Below, one piece after another: positions 1-8,070 of a stretch of 54,170 bases of DNA (position 1 is its first letter; the number at the start of each line of letters is the position of its first letter). The position numbers and the translations under genes are program-made. Source of the DNA: Sphingopyxis granuli NBRC 100800 (GTDB lineage: Bacteria; Pseudomonadota; Alphaproteobacteria; Sphingomonadales; Sphingomonadaceae); contig NZ_BCUA01000021.1 of NCBI RefSeq assembly GCF_001591045.1, forward strand, positions 1-54,170, given 5' to 3'. The notes beneath the pieces were generated by a model. That model had not been told where the DNA came from. It saw only the letters and a list, made by a program, of their open reading frames with translations, and did no database searches.

Positions 1-2
1 AT

Positions 3-2108
3 TCGCCTGTCTGTTATTACCAATATATGCCGTTCGATAATCTGATCGAAGAGACGAACCAGTATCAGTTCTACGGCGAGTTGAACTTCGATATCTCGGA
101 CAATATCGAATTCCATATCGAGGGTCTGTACGCGAACACCAAGCTGCCCGACTATCGCGTGACCTCGGGTTATCTTGCCAGCAACGGACCCACTGGACCG
201 GGTACGTCTTTCAGCATTCCCTCTTCCAATCCGGGCTTCAACACGTTCCTTTCCCAAACGGGACAGAGTGCGTTGATCGGTGTCGCGCAAAGCATTCTCA
301 CGAACCGGCTTCGCCCGATCGCCGTCGGCGGCAATCCGACGACCGACGGTCTGGGCGGACAGATCCTCAAGCGCGAATATGAGCAAATGCGCTGGTCCGC
401 AGGGGTGAAGGGCGAGATTGCCAAGGACCTCAATTTCGACGTGGCTGCGACCTATATCATCGAGGATCAGGTACAGCAGACGCCAGACGTATTGATCGAC
501 CGGCTGCAACGGGCGCTCAATGGCCTCGGCGGACCGAATTGCTCGGGCAACGTGCCCGGCGCCAATGGCTGCCAATATTTCAACCCGTTCTCGAACGGCT
601 ATGCGGGCAACCGGCCGCTCGAATTGACCAATCCCGGTTATGTGCCTGCCAATGCCAACTCGACCGACCTTGTCGCCTGGCTGTTTGATACGCAGCGCTA
701 CACCGCCAAGACCCAGACATGGGTGGCCGATGCCGTGGTCAGCGGCAAACTGCCGATAACATTGCCGGGCGGGGAAGTCGGATTTGCCGTCGGCGCCCAG
801 TATCGGCATGTCGATTTCAATCAGGATGTGTCCGACATTCTCAACGCCAACCTCAATCCCTGCCCGGTCCTGGGCCAGACCGATTGCGCGCTGAAGACCG
901 GACCCTATATTTTTCTGGGTCAGAACATTCCGCTCGACCTCGACCTTCAGGTGAAAGCAGTTTTTGGCGAACTCAGCGTTCCGCTGTTCGACGGGTTCAA
1001 TGCGCAATTGACCGTTCGGCATGAGGATTATGGCGGTCTGACAGGTTCCACCACCAATCCGCAGTTCCGTGCCAAATGGGATCTGACCGACTGGCTTTCG
1101 GTTCGTGGATCGGTGGGAACATCCTTCCGCGGCCCCACGGTGCTGGATTCGGCGCCGACCGGCGTCACGCTGCTTCAGGGCATCGCGGCTTCCGGCAACG
1201 TCTTCAAATCGATCGACACGTTCGGCAACCCCGCCGTGGGACCGGAAAAGGCGCTTAGCTACAGCGTCGGCGCGATCCTGCAGACCGGCGGACTGACGGC
1301 CACGATCGACTATTGGAGTTACAAGGTCAAAGACCAGATCCTCGCTGTCCCGGCCAATGTCGTCGCGACGGCGGTTGCCGGCACCGGCAATGGAAGCCAG
1401 TTCGTCAACTGCTCCAGCGCGCTTCGCTCGTTCGTCACGTTCAACAACGCCAATGCCTGTACGCAGGGCGTGACCACCGGAAACGATATCGAGCGCGTGC
1501 GGTCCGACGTAACCAACGGCCCGACGATCCGTCTCAACGGCATCGACTTCGACATCAATTATCGTTTCGATCAGGTCCTCGGCGGAACGCTCGATATCGG
1601 TACGACGGGAAGCTACCTGTTCCACTACAAGCAGGACGAGTTCGTTTATAACGGCATCTTCGTATCGCCTGCATTCGATGCCGCCGGCTTTGCCAATTAT
1701 GACAGGGCGCCCGGCACCGTCTCGAAGCTGCGGGCGTCGGCCTATCTCGATTTCGCGACCGGACCGCACAGCTTCAACTGGACGACCACTTATATCGGCG
1801 GGGTCGACGACAATCGCGGGCCAACGGTCGCCCAGACCGGCCCCTCGACAAATTGCAGCGTCGACAATGTCAATGCCGGCATCGCGACCAATTGCCAGTT
1901 GGTCGACTTCGGGCTGCGGGTGAAATCCTTCATGATGCATGATTTCACTTACCGCGTGGAATTGCCGCTGGATGTCACCTTGTCGGCGTCAATCCTCAAC
2001 GTGTTCGATCGCGATCCGCCGAAGGCGCGCCTCGAATACAGCTATGACCCGTTCATCGGCAATCCGATCGGACGGACGTTCAAGATCGGACTGCGCAAGA
2101 AGTTCTGA
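3..2108 (+). CDS. TonB-dependent receptor, C-terminal part (cut by window start)
   Basis: The reading frame is open from the first bases of the window, so the true start and the plug domain lie upstream. What remains (about 700 residues) is the 22-strand beta-barrel part: alternating aromatic and polar strands such as YQFYGELNFDISDNIEFHIEG, long loops with paired Cys (NCSGNVPGANGCQYFNPF), and a C-terminal GRTFKIGLRKKF ending in Phe, the usual outer-membrane assembly signal. Receptors of this class import large or scarce substrates across the outer membrane with energy from TonB-ExbBD. Its place beside a dioxygenase, a GPH permease and CoA-pathway genes suggests a role in uptake of the polymer or its oligomers, but the substrate cannot be read from the sequence. 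Confidence 0.9.
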   Translation, partial: SPVCYYQYMPFDNLIEETNQYQFYGELNFDISDNIEFHIEGLYANTKLPDYRVTSGYLASNGPTGPGTSFSIPSSNPGFNTFLSQTGQSALIGVAQSILTNRLRPIAVGGNPTTDGLGGQILKREYEQMRWSAGVKGEIAKDLNFDVAATYIIEDQVQQTPDVLIDRLQRALNGLGGPNCSGNVPGANGCQYFNPFSNGYAGNRPLELTNPGYVPANANSTDLVAWLFDTQRYTAKTQTWVADAVVSGKLPITLPGGEVGFAVGAQYRHVDFNQDVSDILNANLNPCPVLGQTDCALKTGPYIFLGQNIPLDLDLQVKAVFGELSVPLFDGFNAQLTVRHEDYGGLTGSTTNPQFRAKWDLTDWLSVRGSVGTSFRGPTVLDSAPTGVTLLQGIAASGNVFKSIDTFGNPAVGPEKALSYSVGAILQTGGLTATIDYWSYKVKDQILAVPANVVATAVAGTGNGSQFVNCSSALRSFVTFNNANACTQGVTTGNDIERVRSDVTNGPTIRLNGIDFDINYRFDQVLGGTLDIGTTGSYLFHYKQDEFVYNGIFVSPAFDAAGFANYDRAPGTVSKLRASAYLDFATGPHSFNWTTTYIGGVDDNRGPTVAQTGPSTNCSVDNVNAGIATNCQLVDFGLRVKSFMMHDFTYRVELPLDVTLSASILNVFDRDPPKARLEYSYDPFIGNPIGRTFKIGLRKKF

Positions 2109-2130
2109 TCTTATTTTCGGGGTCAGGCAT

Positions 2131-2161
2131 CGTGGCGGCGCATCAACCATGCGTCGCCACG
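2131..2161. terminator. Hairpin between convergent genes
   Basis: A 12-bp stem (CGTGGCGGCGCA with TGCGTCGCCACG, one G-T wobble) encloses a 7-base loop just after the TonB receptor stop and before the end of the opposing dioxygenase gene. There is no clear T-run, so it may act as a weak or bidirectional terminator or as an RNA-end stabiliser. Confidence 0.5.
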
Positions 2162-2211
2162 ACCTGTTCGGGCGCCGATTTGCGATTGTCCCGGAGTTGC
2201 CCTGCTGGCGC

Positions 2212-3189
2212 TCAAAATCCGATGCCGAAAAACTGCCGCCATTGCGCGTGACAATCGAACAGGCTGTGGCGCTCGCCTCCCTTTGCCGTCCGCTCGCGAT
2301 CGATATCTTCCTCGCGAAAGGGAAAGGCGCCATATTGGTGCATGAGCTGTGCGAAGCGGGGCGGATTGCGATCGAGCGCAGCCTGCGTCACGTCGGCGCG
2401 GAAAGGCGACTGCGTCTGCAGATGGCCGCGGCAGAAATCGAGAAGCAGGGTCGCGCGAATGCCCGGATCGGTGCGCGGGCGCGCGACATGCCATGTATTG
2501 GCAGGCCAGATCACCGCCGATCCGGCCGGAGCGATGACCGGAACCATCTCGGGTTCGAGCTCGCGTATTTCGGCCAATGTGGGCTGCCTGCGGAAGGCAT
2601 GGCTTCCCGGCAGGAATGCGATCGGCCCGCTGCCTTCCTCATAATCGCTTAGGAGCAGGTTGATATTGGCCGATTGCGGCTGGTCGGCGTAGACCGGCGT
2701 GGCGAGATCGCCATTGTCGTTGTGAAGCGGGAGCGGCTTGCCGCCGGAGCCTTTCAGCATGGCGTCGTAAAGGCTGAGTATCGCGTCGAACCCAACGAGA
2801 TAGGTGATGAGGCCGAGCAGGACCGGGTGCGTCAGGACAGGTTCGAATATCGCGTCTTCCCACAGGACATAACGCATGAACTGGCCGAGCGGGTGAGCCT
2901 GCCCCTGATGGGTGAGGCCCGCCTCCCAGTCGGGGAGGATCCCGGTCCGTTTTTCCGAGACACGCAATACCGCCGCGCGCAACGCCGCGATATATTCGGG
3001 CGGTGCCACCTTTTCCGGTGGAACGATCGTATAACCCTGCATGGCAAGTTCGGCGATATGCTGTTCGAGCCCAAGCCGGCGCAGTTCGGGGAAGAGAAGG
3101 GTATTGCGTTGCTGCACGTCGAGGAAAGGCGCGGACACATAACCGGGGCGGCCCTGGCGTGTTTCGTCGCCGCTTTTCTCGCTATTCAT
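2212..3189 (-). CDS. Phytanoyl-CoA dioxygenase family protein (Fe(II)/2-oxoglutarate oxygenase)
   Basis: A 325-residue protein of the PhyH family, non-haem iron oxygenases that hydroxylate a substrate while decarboxylating 2-oxoglutarate. The metal triad is visible: H156-x-D158 in LHNDNGD and the distal H234 in NTWHVARPR, followed by an Arg suited to bind 2-oxoglutarate; PIAFLPGSH is the typical strand between them. The start at 3189 is preferred over an upstream ATG at 3222 because a GAAGAG lies just before it. The gene follows a GPH permease gene on the same strand by about 50 bases, probably as one operon with the carboxylase further upstream. A second, divergent PhyH protein lies at 18719-19531. 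Substrate unknown. Confidence 0.85.
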   Translation of the reverse strand: MNSEKSGDETRQGRPGYVSAPFLDVQQRNTLLFPELRRLGLEQHIAELAMQGYTIVPPEKVAPPEYIAALRAAVLRVSEKRTGILPDWEAGLTHQGQAHPLGQFMRYVLWEDAIFEPVLTHPVLLGLITYLVGFDAILSLYDAMLKGSGGKPLPLHNDNGDLATPVYADQPQSANINLLLSDYEEGSGPIAFLPGSHAFRRQPTLAEIRELEPEMVPVIAPAGSAVIWPANTWHVARPRTDPGIRATLLLDFCRGHLQTQSPFRADVTQAALDRNPPRFAQLMHQYGAFPFREEDIDRERTAKGGERHSLFDCHAQWRQFFGIGF

Positions 3190-3240
3190 GGCTCTTCGTC
3201 CCCGCGCCGATGACGCGTTCATCGTGCGTGATCACATCGC

Positions 3241-4749
3241 TCATGGTCCGGTCGCAATTTCGGGTTCGTCAGCAGGCCGCTGGGCGATCTTGCGAAGATT
3301 GGCCTCATGAACCGCCCGGTTGATCGGGAAGAAAATGATCGCGAGAAGGCCGCAAAGCTGGAGCGCCATGATGGTAGCGGGTTCGGCCAGCGCGAGCGCG
3401 ATCAATACATCCTCGGATACGCCACCCTGCGCGGCGTTGTCCGGAAATGCGACGAAGGTCAGGATCAGCCCCGCGCCGAACACCCCGACGCCAGACATCG
3501 CCTTCAAAAGAAAGGCGTTGGCTGAAAAGACGAGCCCCGCAGAATCGCGTCCGGTGCGCACGGCCGCATATTCGACGACGTCGGCGAACATCGAGGAGCC
3601 CATCGTGCCGGCGCTTACCCCCAGTGTCGTGTTGATGAATCCCATCACGAACAGCATCACGTAAAGAAGCTGTGTGCCATTTTCGGGCGCGATCCCGAGC
3701 ACTCTGCTGAAATACATGATCGGACTGCAGATGATGAGCGCGACCGCAAGGAAGATCGCTGCATTTTTCTTGCCGAGCTTGGCGCCGAGCCAGGGCGCGA
3801 AAAACAGGGCGGTTACCAGCGCTGCAAAATAGCCGATCATCAGGCCCGAGATCTGGTCGCCCGACAGTTCCCAAAGATAGACACGAAAATAGGTAAGCGT
3901 CGCGGCCGTGATGCCCGCGGCGGCAGAGGCGAAGAAGGTTCCTGCCGCCAGAAGCAGAAACGGTGCGTTGATCAATGTGTCCCGGATTTCGCGCGCACTT
4001 TCCGTGAAGACGAACGGTCGGCGCGGCGGCGGCGGAGCGAAACTCGGAATATGTTTGGCCGTGCCGAGCGAGGATATGACGATTGCGGCCAGCATGATGA
4101 ACGAGGCTGTGAGACCGTAGTTGGCATAGCCTTCGACATTGAGTTGCCCGGCGGGGTCGTTGGGGCCGGGTCGCAGGAAATAGCTGAACGCAAGGATGTT
4201 GCTGCCGAGGCCGCCGACATAGCCGAAAAACCAGCGCCAGCTCATGAACGCGGTGCGCTTGTCATAATCGCGCACAAGGTCAACGACCAATGCGCTCGAA
4301 GGAATCTCATAAACCGAAATGAATATCCGGATCACGATCGCGAGAGTCATGAGATACCAGAACAGCCCATTTTCATTCATGCCCTCGGGCGGGTTCCAGA
4401 GGAAATAATAGCTGATCGCGATCGGAAGCGCGGCGCCCAGCATGAACGGGTGTCGCCGTCCCCATCGCGACCTCAAGCCATCGCTCAGCCGGCCGATGAC
4501 GGGATCGGCGATGGCATCGACAATCAAGGCGATCATGATCGCAAATCCGACCGTGGCCGCCGGGAGTCCAAGCGCCTGATTGTAGAAGATCATCAGGAGC
4601 ACGGTGAAACCGGTGTCCTTGACGCCGAAAGCGACCGAACCGAGCCCGTACAGGATCCGGTCGACGACCGTCTTCTCGAGCGGCGGCGCCTGTTCGAGGA
4701 TCGTGCTCGGCGCCGGGGCGACGCCCGCCGCAGCCGTCTTCTCGGTCAT
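3241..4749 (-). CDS. GPH-family (MFS_2) sodium/proton symporter
   Basis: A 502-residue, 12-helix permease of the glycoside-pentoside-hexuronide:cation symporter type. The first helix region reads YGLGSVAFGVKDTGFT, followed by FYNQALG, DAIADPVIGRLSD and SRWGRRHPFM, the conserved loop between helices 2 and 3 of this family. AGGAGAGG precedes the ATG by 4 bases. It is paralogous to the protein at 30193-31701, sharing for example FGVKD-GFT, LLMIFYNQALG and GRRHPFM. In sphingomonads such permeases often accompany catabolism of non-sugar compounds, so import of PVA fragments or acids is plausible but unproven. It sits between the carboxylase gene and a dioxygenase gene on the same strand. Confidence 0.85.
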   Translation of the reverse strand: MTEKTAAAGVAPAPSTILEQAPPLEKTVVDRILYGLGSVAFGVKDTGFTVLLMIFYNQALGLPAATVGFAIMIALIVDAIADPVIGRLSDGLRSRWGRRHPFMLGAALPIAISYYFLWNPPEGMNENGLFWYLMTLAIVIRIFISVYEIPSSALVVDLVRDYDKRTAFMSWRWFFGYVGGLGSNILAFSYFLRPGPNDPAGQLNVEGYANYGLTASFIMLAAIVISSLGTAKHIPSFAPPPPRRPFVFTESAREIRDTLINAPFLLLAAGTFFASAAAGITAATLTYFRVYLWELSGDQISGLMIGYFAALVTALFFAPWLGAKLGKKNAAIFLAVALIICSPIMYFSRVLGIAPENGTQLLYVMLFVMGFINTTLGVSAGTMGSSMFADVVEYAAVRTGRDSAGLVFSANAFLLKAMSGVGVFGAGLILTFVAFPDNAAQGGVSEDVLIALALAEPATIMALQLCGLLAIIFFPINRAVHEANLRKIAQRPADEPEIATGP

Positions 4750-4794
4750 AATTCCTCTCCTTTTCGTCCGCTCCCGGACTTATTTTTCAGGGCC

Positions 4795-7700
4795 TCACCA
4801 TGGATCGATCCAGCGCAGCCGTTTTCCTTCCTCGGGAATTTTTGCCGGCGGCACCGTGCGCAGCGCGGCGCTGATCCACCGACGCGTGTCGGCGGGGTCG
4901 ATCACGTCATCGATGCCGTAATAGCCCGCGGTCGTGAGCGCCTTGCCGTGCCGGTAGAGCTGCGCGACCATCTCGTCGAACTTGGCCTGGCGTGCGGCGG
5001 GGTCGGCGATCGCTTCCAGTTCTTTCCGGTATCCGAGCCGGACCGCGCCCTCGAGGCCCATGCCGCCGAACTCGCCGGTGGGCCATGCGACCGAAAAGAA
5101 GGACGCCTGATAGCTGCCCCCCGTCATCGCGATGGCGCCGAGCCCGTAGCTCTTGCGCAGGACGACCGACAGGAGGGGAACGGTAAGATTGGCGCCGATC
5201 ACGAACATGCGTGCTGCGTGGCGAACGAGACCTGTCTTCTCGACCTCTGGCCCGACCATGATGCCCGGCGTGTCGCTCAGCGAGACCACCGGCAGTCCAT
5301 GCGCTTCGCATAACTGCAGGAAACGCGCACCCTTGTCCGCCGCATCGCTGTCGATCGCGCCGCCGAGATGGCTGGGATCATTTGCAATGATGCCGACTGG
5401 CCGGCCCTCGATGCGCGCAAGGCCGATCACCATCGCGAGCCCGAACCCGCGTCTGAGTTCCAGCCAGCTTCCTTCATCGACAAGGATCGAGATCAGGGCG
5501 CGGATGTCGTAGACGCGTAGCCGGTTCTCGGGGATCGCATGACGCAGTCCGCGCTGGTCGGCGCAGCTCCACTCGGCCAGCGACCCCTGAAAATAGCCGA
5601 TATACTGCCTCGCCGCCGCGACCGCAGCCGCTTCGTCGTCGACGAGCAGGTCGATCACGCCGTTGGCCACGTGCACCGCAGCGGGGCCGACCTCCTCGGG
5701 CTTGAAGACGCCGAGCCCGCCGCCTTCGATCATCGCCGGCCCGCCCATGCCCAGCGTCGTGTCGCGTGTCGCGATGACGACGTCGCTACAGCCGAGGAAG
5801 GACGCATTGCCGGCAAAGCAGCGCCCCGACACGATCCCGACCATCGGCACGCGGCCGCTCAGCTTGGGCAGCCACTCGAATGCCCGGATGAAGCCGCCGC
5901 CGTCGGTGTCACCGGGCCGCCCGCCGCCGCCTTCGGCGAACTGGATGAACGGGATACGCCAGCGGTCGGCGAGTTCGACGAGCCTGTCGGTCTTGACGTG
6001 ATTGCGCGCACCCTGCGTGCCGGCAAAGACCGTATAGTCATAGGCCATGGTGGCGACGCGCGCCTGCTCTGCTCCGAACAGGTCGGCGTTGACGGTCCCC
6101 AGACCCATGACAAGCCCGTCCGCCGGACTTTGTTCGACGAGTTCCTCGGTGGACGCCCGCCGGCTCCTCCCGGCAATGGCCAGCCCGCCATATTCGACGA
6201 AACTGCCTTCATCGAGAAGATGGTCGAGGTTCTCGCGCGCGGTCCTGTGGCCGGTCTTGCGGCGCCGGGCCACGGCATCGGGCCGCGCGGCGTCGAGCGT
6301 TCCCCGGTGGCGATCGAGCACCTCGGCAAGGTCGGGGCGAATATGATCGGGGTCGATATCGGCAACTGCCTGCGTCACGTCGGCGTGTGCATCGCCCGAA
6401 GCGCGCATGAAAAGGATCGGCTGCCCGTCGAGCAGCATGTCGCCGACGGTCGCGGCCAGCGCAGCGACAATGCCGCCATGGCTCGCCGTGACGCCATGCT
6501 GCATCTTCATGGCTTCGACGACCGCGACTTCTTGCCCCGCAACGACCGTATCGCCCGTCGCGACCGTCATCGATACGAGCATCCCCAGCATCGGTGCCGA
6601 CAGCGGGACCGTGCCTTCCGGCGCCGCGGCGATCGTTGCAGCGCCGGCAGCATTGTCTTCGACGCCAGACGCCTTGGTTGTCGGCAGGGCGGCCTCGGCG
6701 TCGAGCAGCGCGTCGATATCCTCATCGACGAACCGCACATGCGCCCCGCCGGCGCGGACGACGGGATGGGCGAGCAAGGCGCGCAGGAAGCGGATGTTCG
6801 TATCGACGCCGCCGATCTGGAAGGACTCGAGCGCGCGCAACGCCTTGGCGCTGACAGCGGGAAAGCCGCCCTCGGGCACGCTGACGATGAGCTTCGCCAG
6901 CAGCGGGTCGTAGCGCAGGCTTGTCCGATAGCCCGTGTGGGCGAAGCCATCGACGCGGATGCCGCGTCCCGTGGGCGGCGAGTAATGCGCGATGACGCCG
7001 GCCGTCGGGCGCGCGCCGTCGGGCGTCATCGTCTCCAGATTGACGCGCACCTGCATCGCATGCCCGCGCGGCGGGGCGATCCTGTCCTGTTCCAGCCCGA
7101 GGTCAGCCAACGTCGCGCCGTCTGCAAGCGCGAGCTGTACGCGGACGAGGTCAAGGCCCATCACCTCCTCGGTCACCGTGTGCTCGACCTGGAGCCGGGG
7201 GTTCACCTCCAGAAAAGCCCAATTGTCGCCATCGGGCGTCACCAGAAACTCGACGGTCGCAAGGCTGAGCAGCTTTGCCTGCCGGGCGAGGCGGACCGCG
7301 GCATCCAGAAGCGCCTGCCGCGTGCTGCCGGGCACCGCATCGGCCGGAGCCCATTCTACGATCTTCTGGCGCGCGCGTTGCAGAGTGCATTCGCGGTCCC
7401 ACAAATGGCTGACGGCTCCGCTGCCGTCGCCCACGATCTGGACCTCGACATGGCGCGCGCACGGGAACAGGCGTTCGGCATAGAGCGCGCCGTCGCCGAA
7501 GCTGTTGTGCGCTTCGGTGGTGCAGCGGGCAAAAGCGGCGTCGAGGTCCAAGATATGCTCGACCGGACGCATCCCGCGGCCGCCGCCGCCAGCGATCGCT
7601 TTCAGCATGATCGCACCGCCGGGGCCGAGCGAGGTCAGAAAGCTTCGCGCTTCTTCCAGACTCGTCGGGCCCTGCGTTCCCTCGGGCATCGGAACGCCGC

Positions 7701-8070
7701 AGGATTGCGCATGGGCGCGGGCGCGGGCCTTGTCGCCGAACAGTTCGAGCGTTTCCGGTCGGGGGCCGACAAAGCGGATTTCCGAAGCCACGCAGGCGCG
7801 CGCGAACGCGGCATTTTCCGACAGGAAGCCATAGCCGGGATGAATGGCATCGGCGCCGACGGCGAGGGCAGCCTCGATCACGGCATCGATCGCGAGATAG
7901 GCCGACGTCCCCGCGCCGGGCAGCATCACCGCTTCATCGGCTTCCTCGACGTGGCTGGAGCCAGCGTCGTCCTCAGGATAGATCGCGACAGTCGCGAGCC
8001 CGGCCTCTGCAGCCGACCGCATGATCCGGATGGCGATTTCACCGCGATTGGCGACTAGCAGTTTCTTCAT
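4795..8070 (-). CDS. Single-chain biotin-dependent acyl-CoA carboxylase (BC-BCCP-CT fusion)
   Basis: A 1091-residue fusion of all three parts of an acyl-CoA carboxylase. Residues 1-450 are biotin carboxylase (KKLLVANRGEIAIRI start, ATP-grasp GGGGRGM at 161-167, EVNPRLQVEHTVTE at 288-301). Residues 485-555 are the biotin carrier with EAMKM at 519-523, Lys522 being the expected biotinylation site. Residues from about 575 on are an AccD/PccB-like carboxyltransferase with the two crotonase-like halves. Such enzymes carboxylate acetyl-, propionyl- or longer acyl-CoA with ATP and bicarbonate. Most bacteria encode these as separate subunits, so a single chain is less common. The gene overlaps the CoA-transferase gene by ATGA, which indicates translational coupling. 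The actual acyl-CoA substrate is unknown. Confidence 0.88.
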   Translation of the reverse strand: MKKLLVANRGEIAIRIMRSAAEAGLATVAIYPEDDAGSSHVEEADEAVMLPGAGTSAYLAIDAVIEAALAVGADAIHPGYGFLSENAAFARACVASEIRFVGPRPETLELFGDKARARAHAQSCGVPMPEGTQGPTSLEEARSFLTSLGPGGAIMLKAIAGGGGRGMRPVEHILDLDAAFARCTTEAHNSFGDGALYAERLFPCARHVEVQIVGDGSGAVSHLWDRECTLQRARQKIVEWAPADAVPGSTRQALLDAAVRLARQAKLLSLATVEFLVTPDGDNWAFLEVNPRLQVEHTVTEEVMGLDLVRVQLALADGATLADLGLEQDRIAPPRGHAMQVRVNLETMTPDGARPTAGVIAHYSPPTGRGIRVDGFAHTGYRTSLRYDPLLAKLIVSVPEGGFPAVSAKALRALESFQIGGVDTNIRFLRALLAHPVVRAGGAHVRFVDEDIDALLDAEAALPTTKASGVEDNAAGAATIAAAPEGTVPLSAPMLGMLVSMTVATGDTVVAGQEVAVVEAMKMQHGVTASHGGIVAALAATVGDMLLDGQPILFMRASGDAHADVTQAVADIDPDHIRPDLAEVLDRHRGTLDAARPDAVARRRKTGHRTARENLDHLLDEGSFVEYGGLAIAGRSRRASTEELVEQSPADGLVMGLGTVNADLFGAEQARVATMAYDYTVFAGTQGARNHVKTDRLVELADRWRIPFIQFAEGGGGRPGDTDGGGFIRAFEWLPKLSGRVPMVGIVSGRCFAGNASFLGCSDVVIATRDTTLGMGGPAMIEGGGLGVFKPEEVGPAAVHVANGVIDLLVDDEAAAVAAARQYIGYFQGSLAEWSCADQRGLRHAIPENRLRVYDIRALISILVDEGSWLELRRGFGLAMVIGLARIEGRPVGIIANDPSHLGGAIDSDAADKGARFLQLCEAHGLPVVSLSDTPGIMVGPEVEKTGLVRHAARMFVIGANLTVPLLSVVLRKSYGLGAIAMTGGSYQASFFSVAWPTGEFGGMGLEGAVRLGYRKELEAIADPAARQAKFDEMVAQLYRHGKALTTAGYYGIDDVIDPADTRRWISAALRTVPPAKIPEEGKRLRWIDPW

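Noticed and set aside
5539..8058. 839-codon open frame on the + strand opposite the carboxylase gene
   Set aside because: It is a shadow of a very GC-rich gene. The translation is rich in Arg, Asp, Gly and His without domains, while the - strand frame has full carboxylase motifs.
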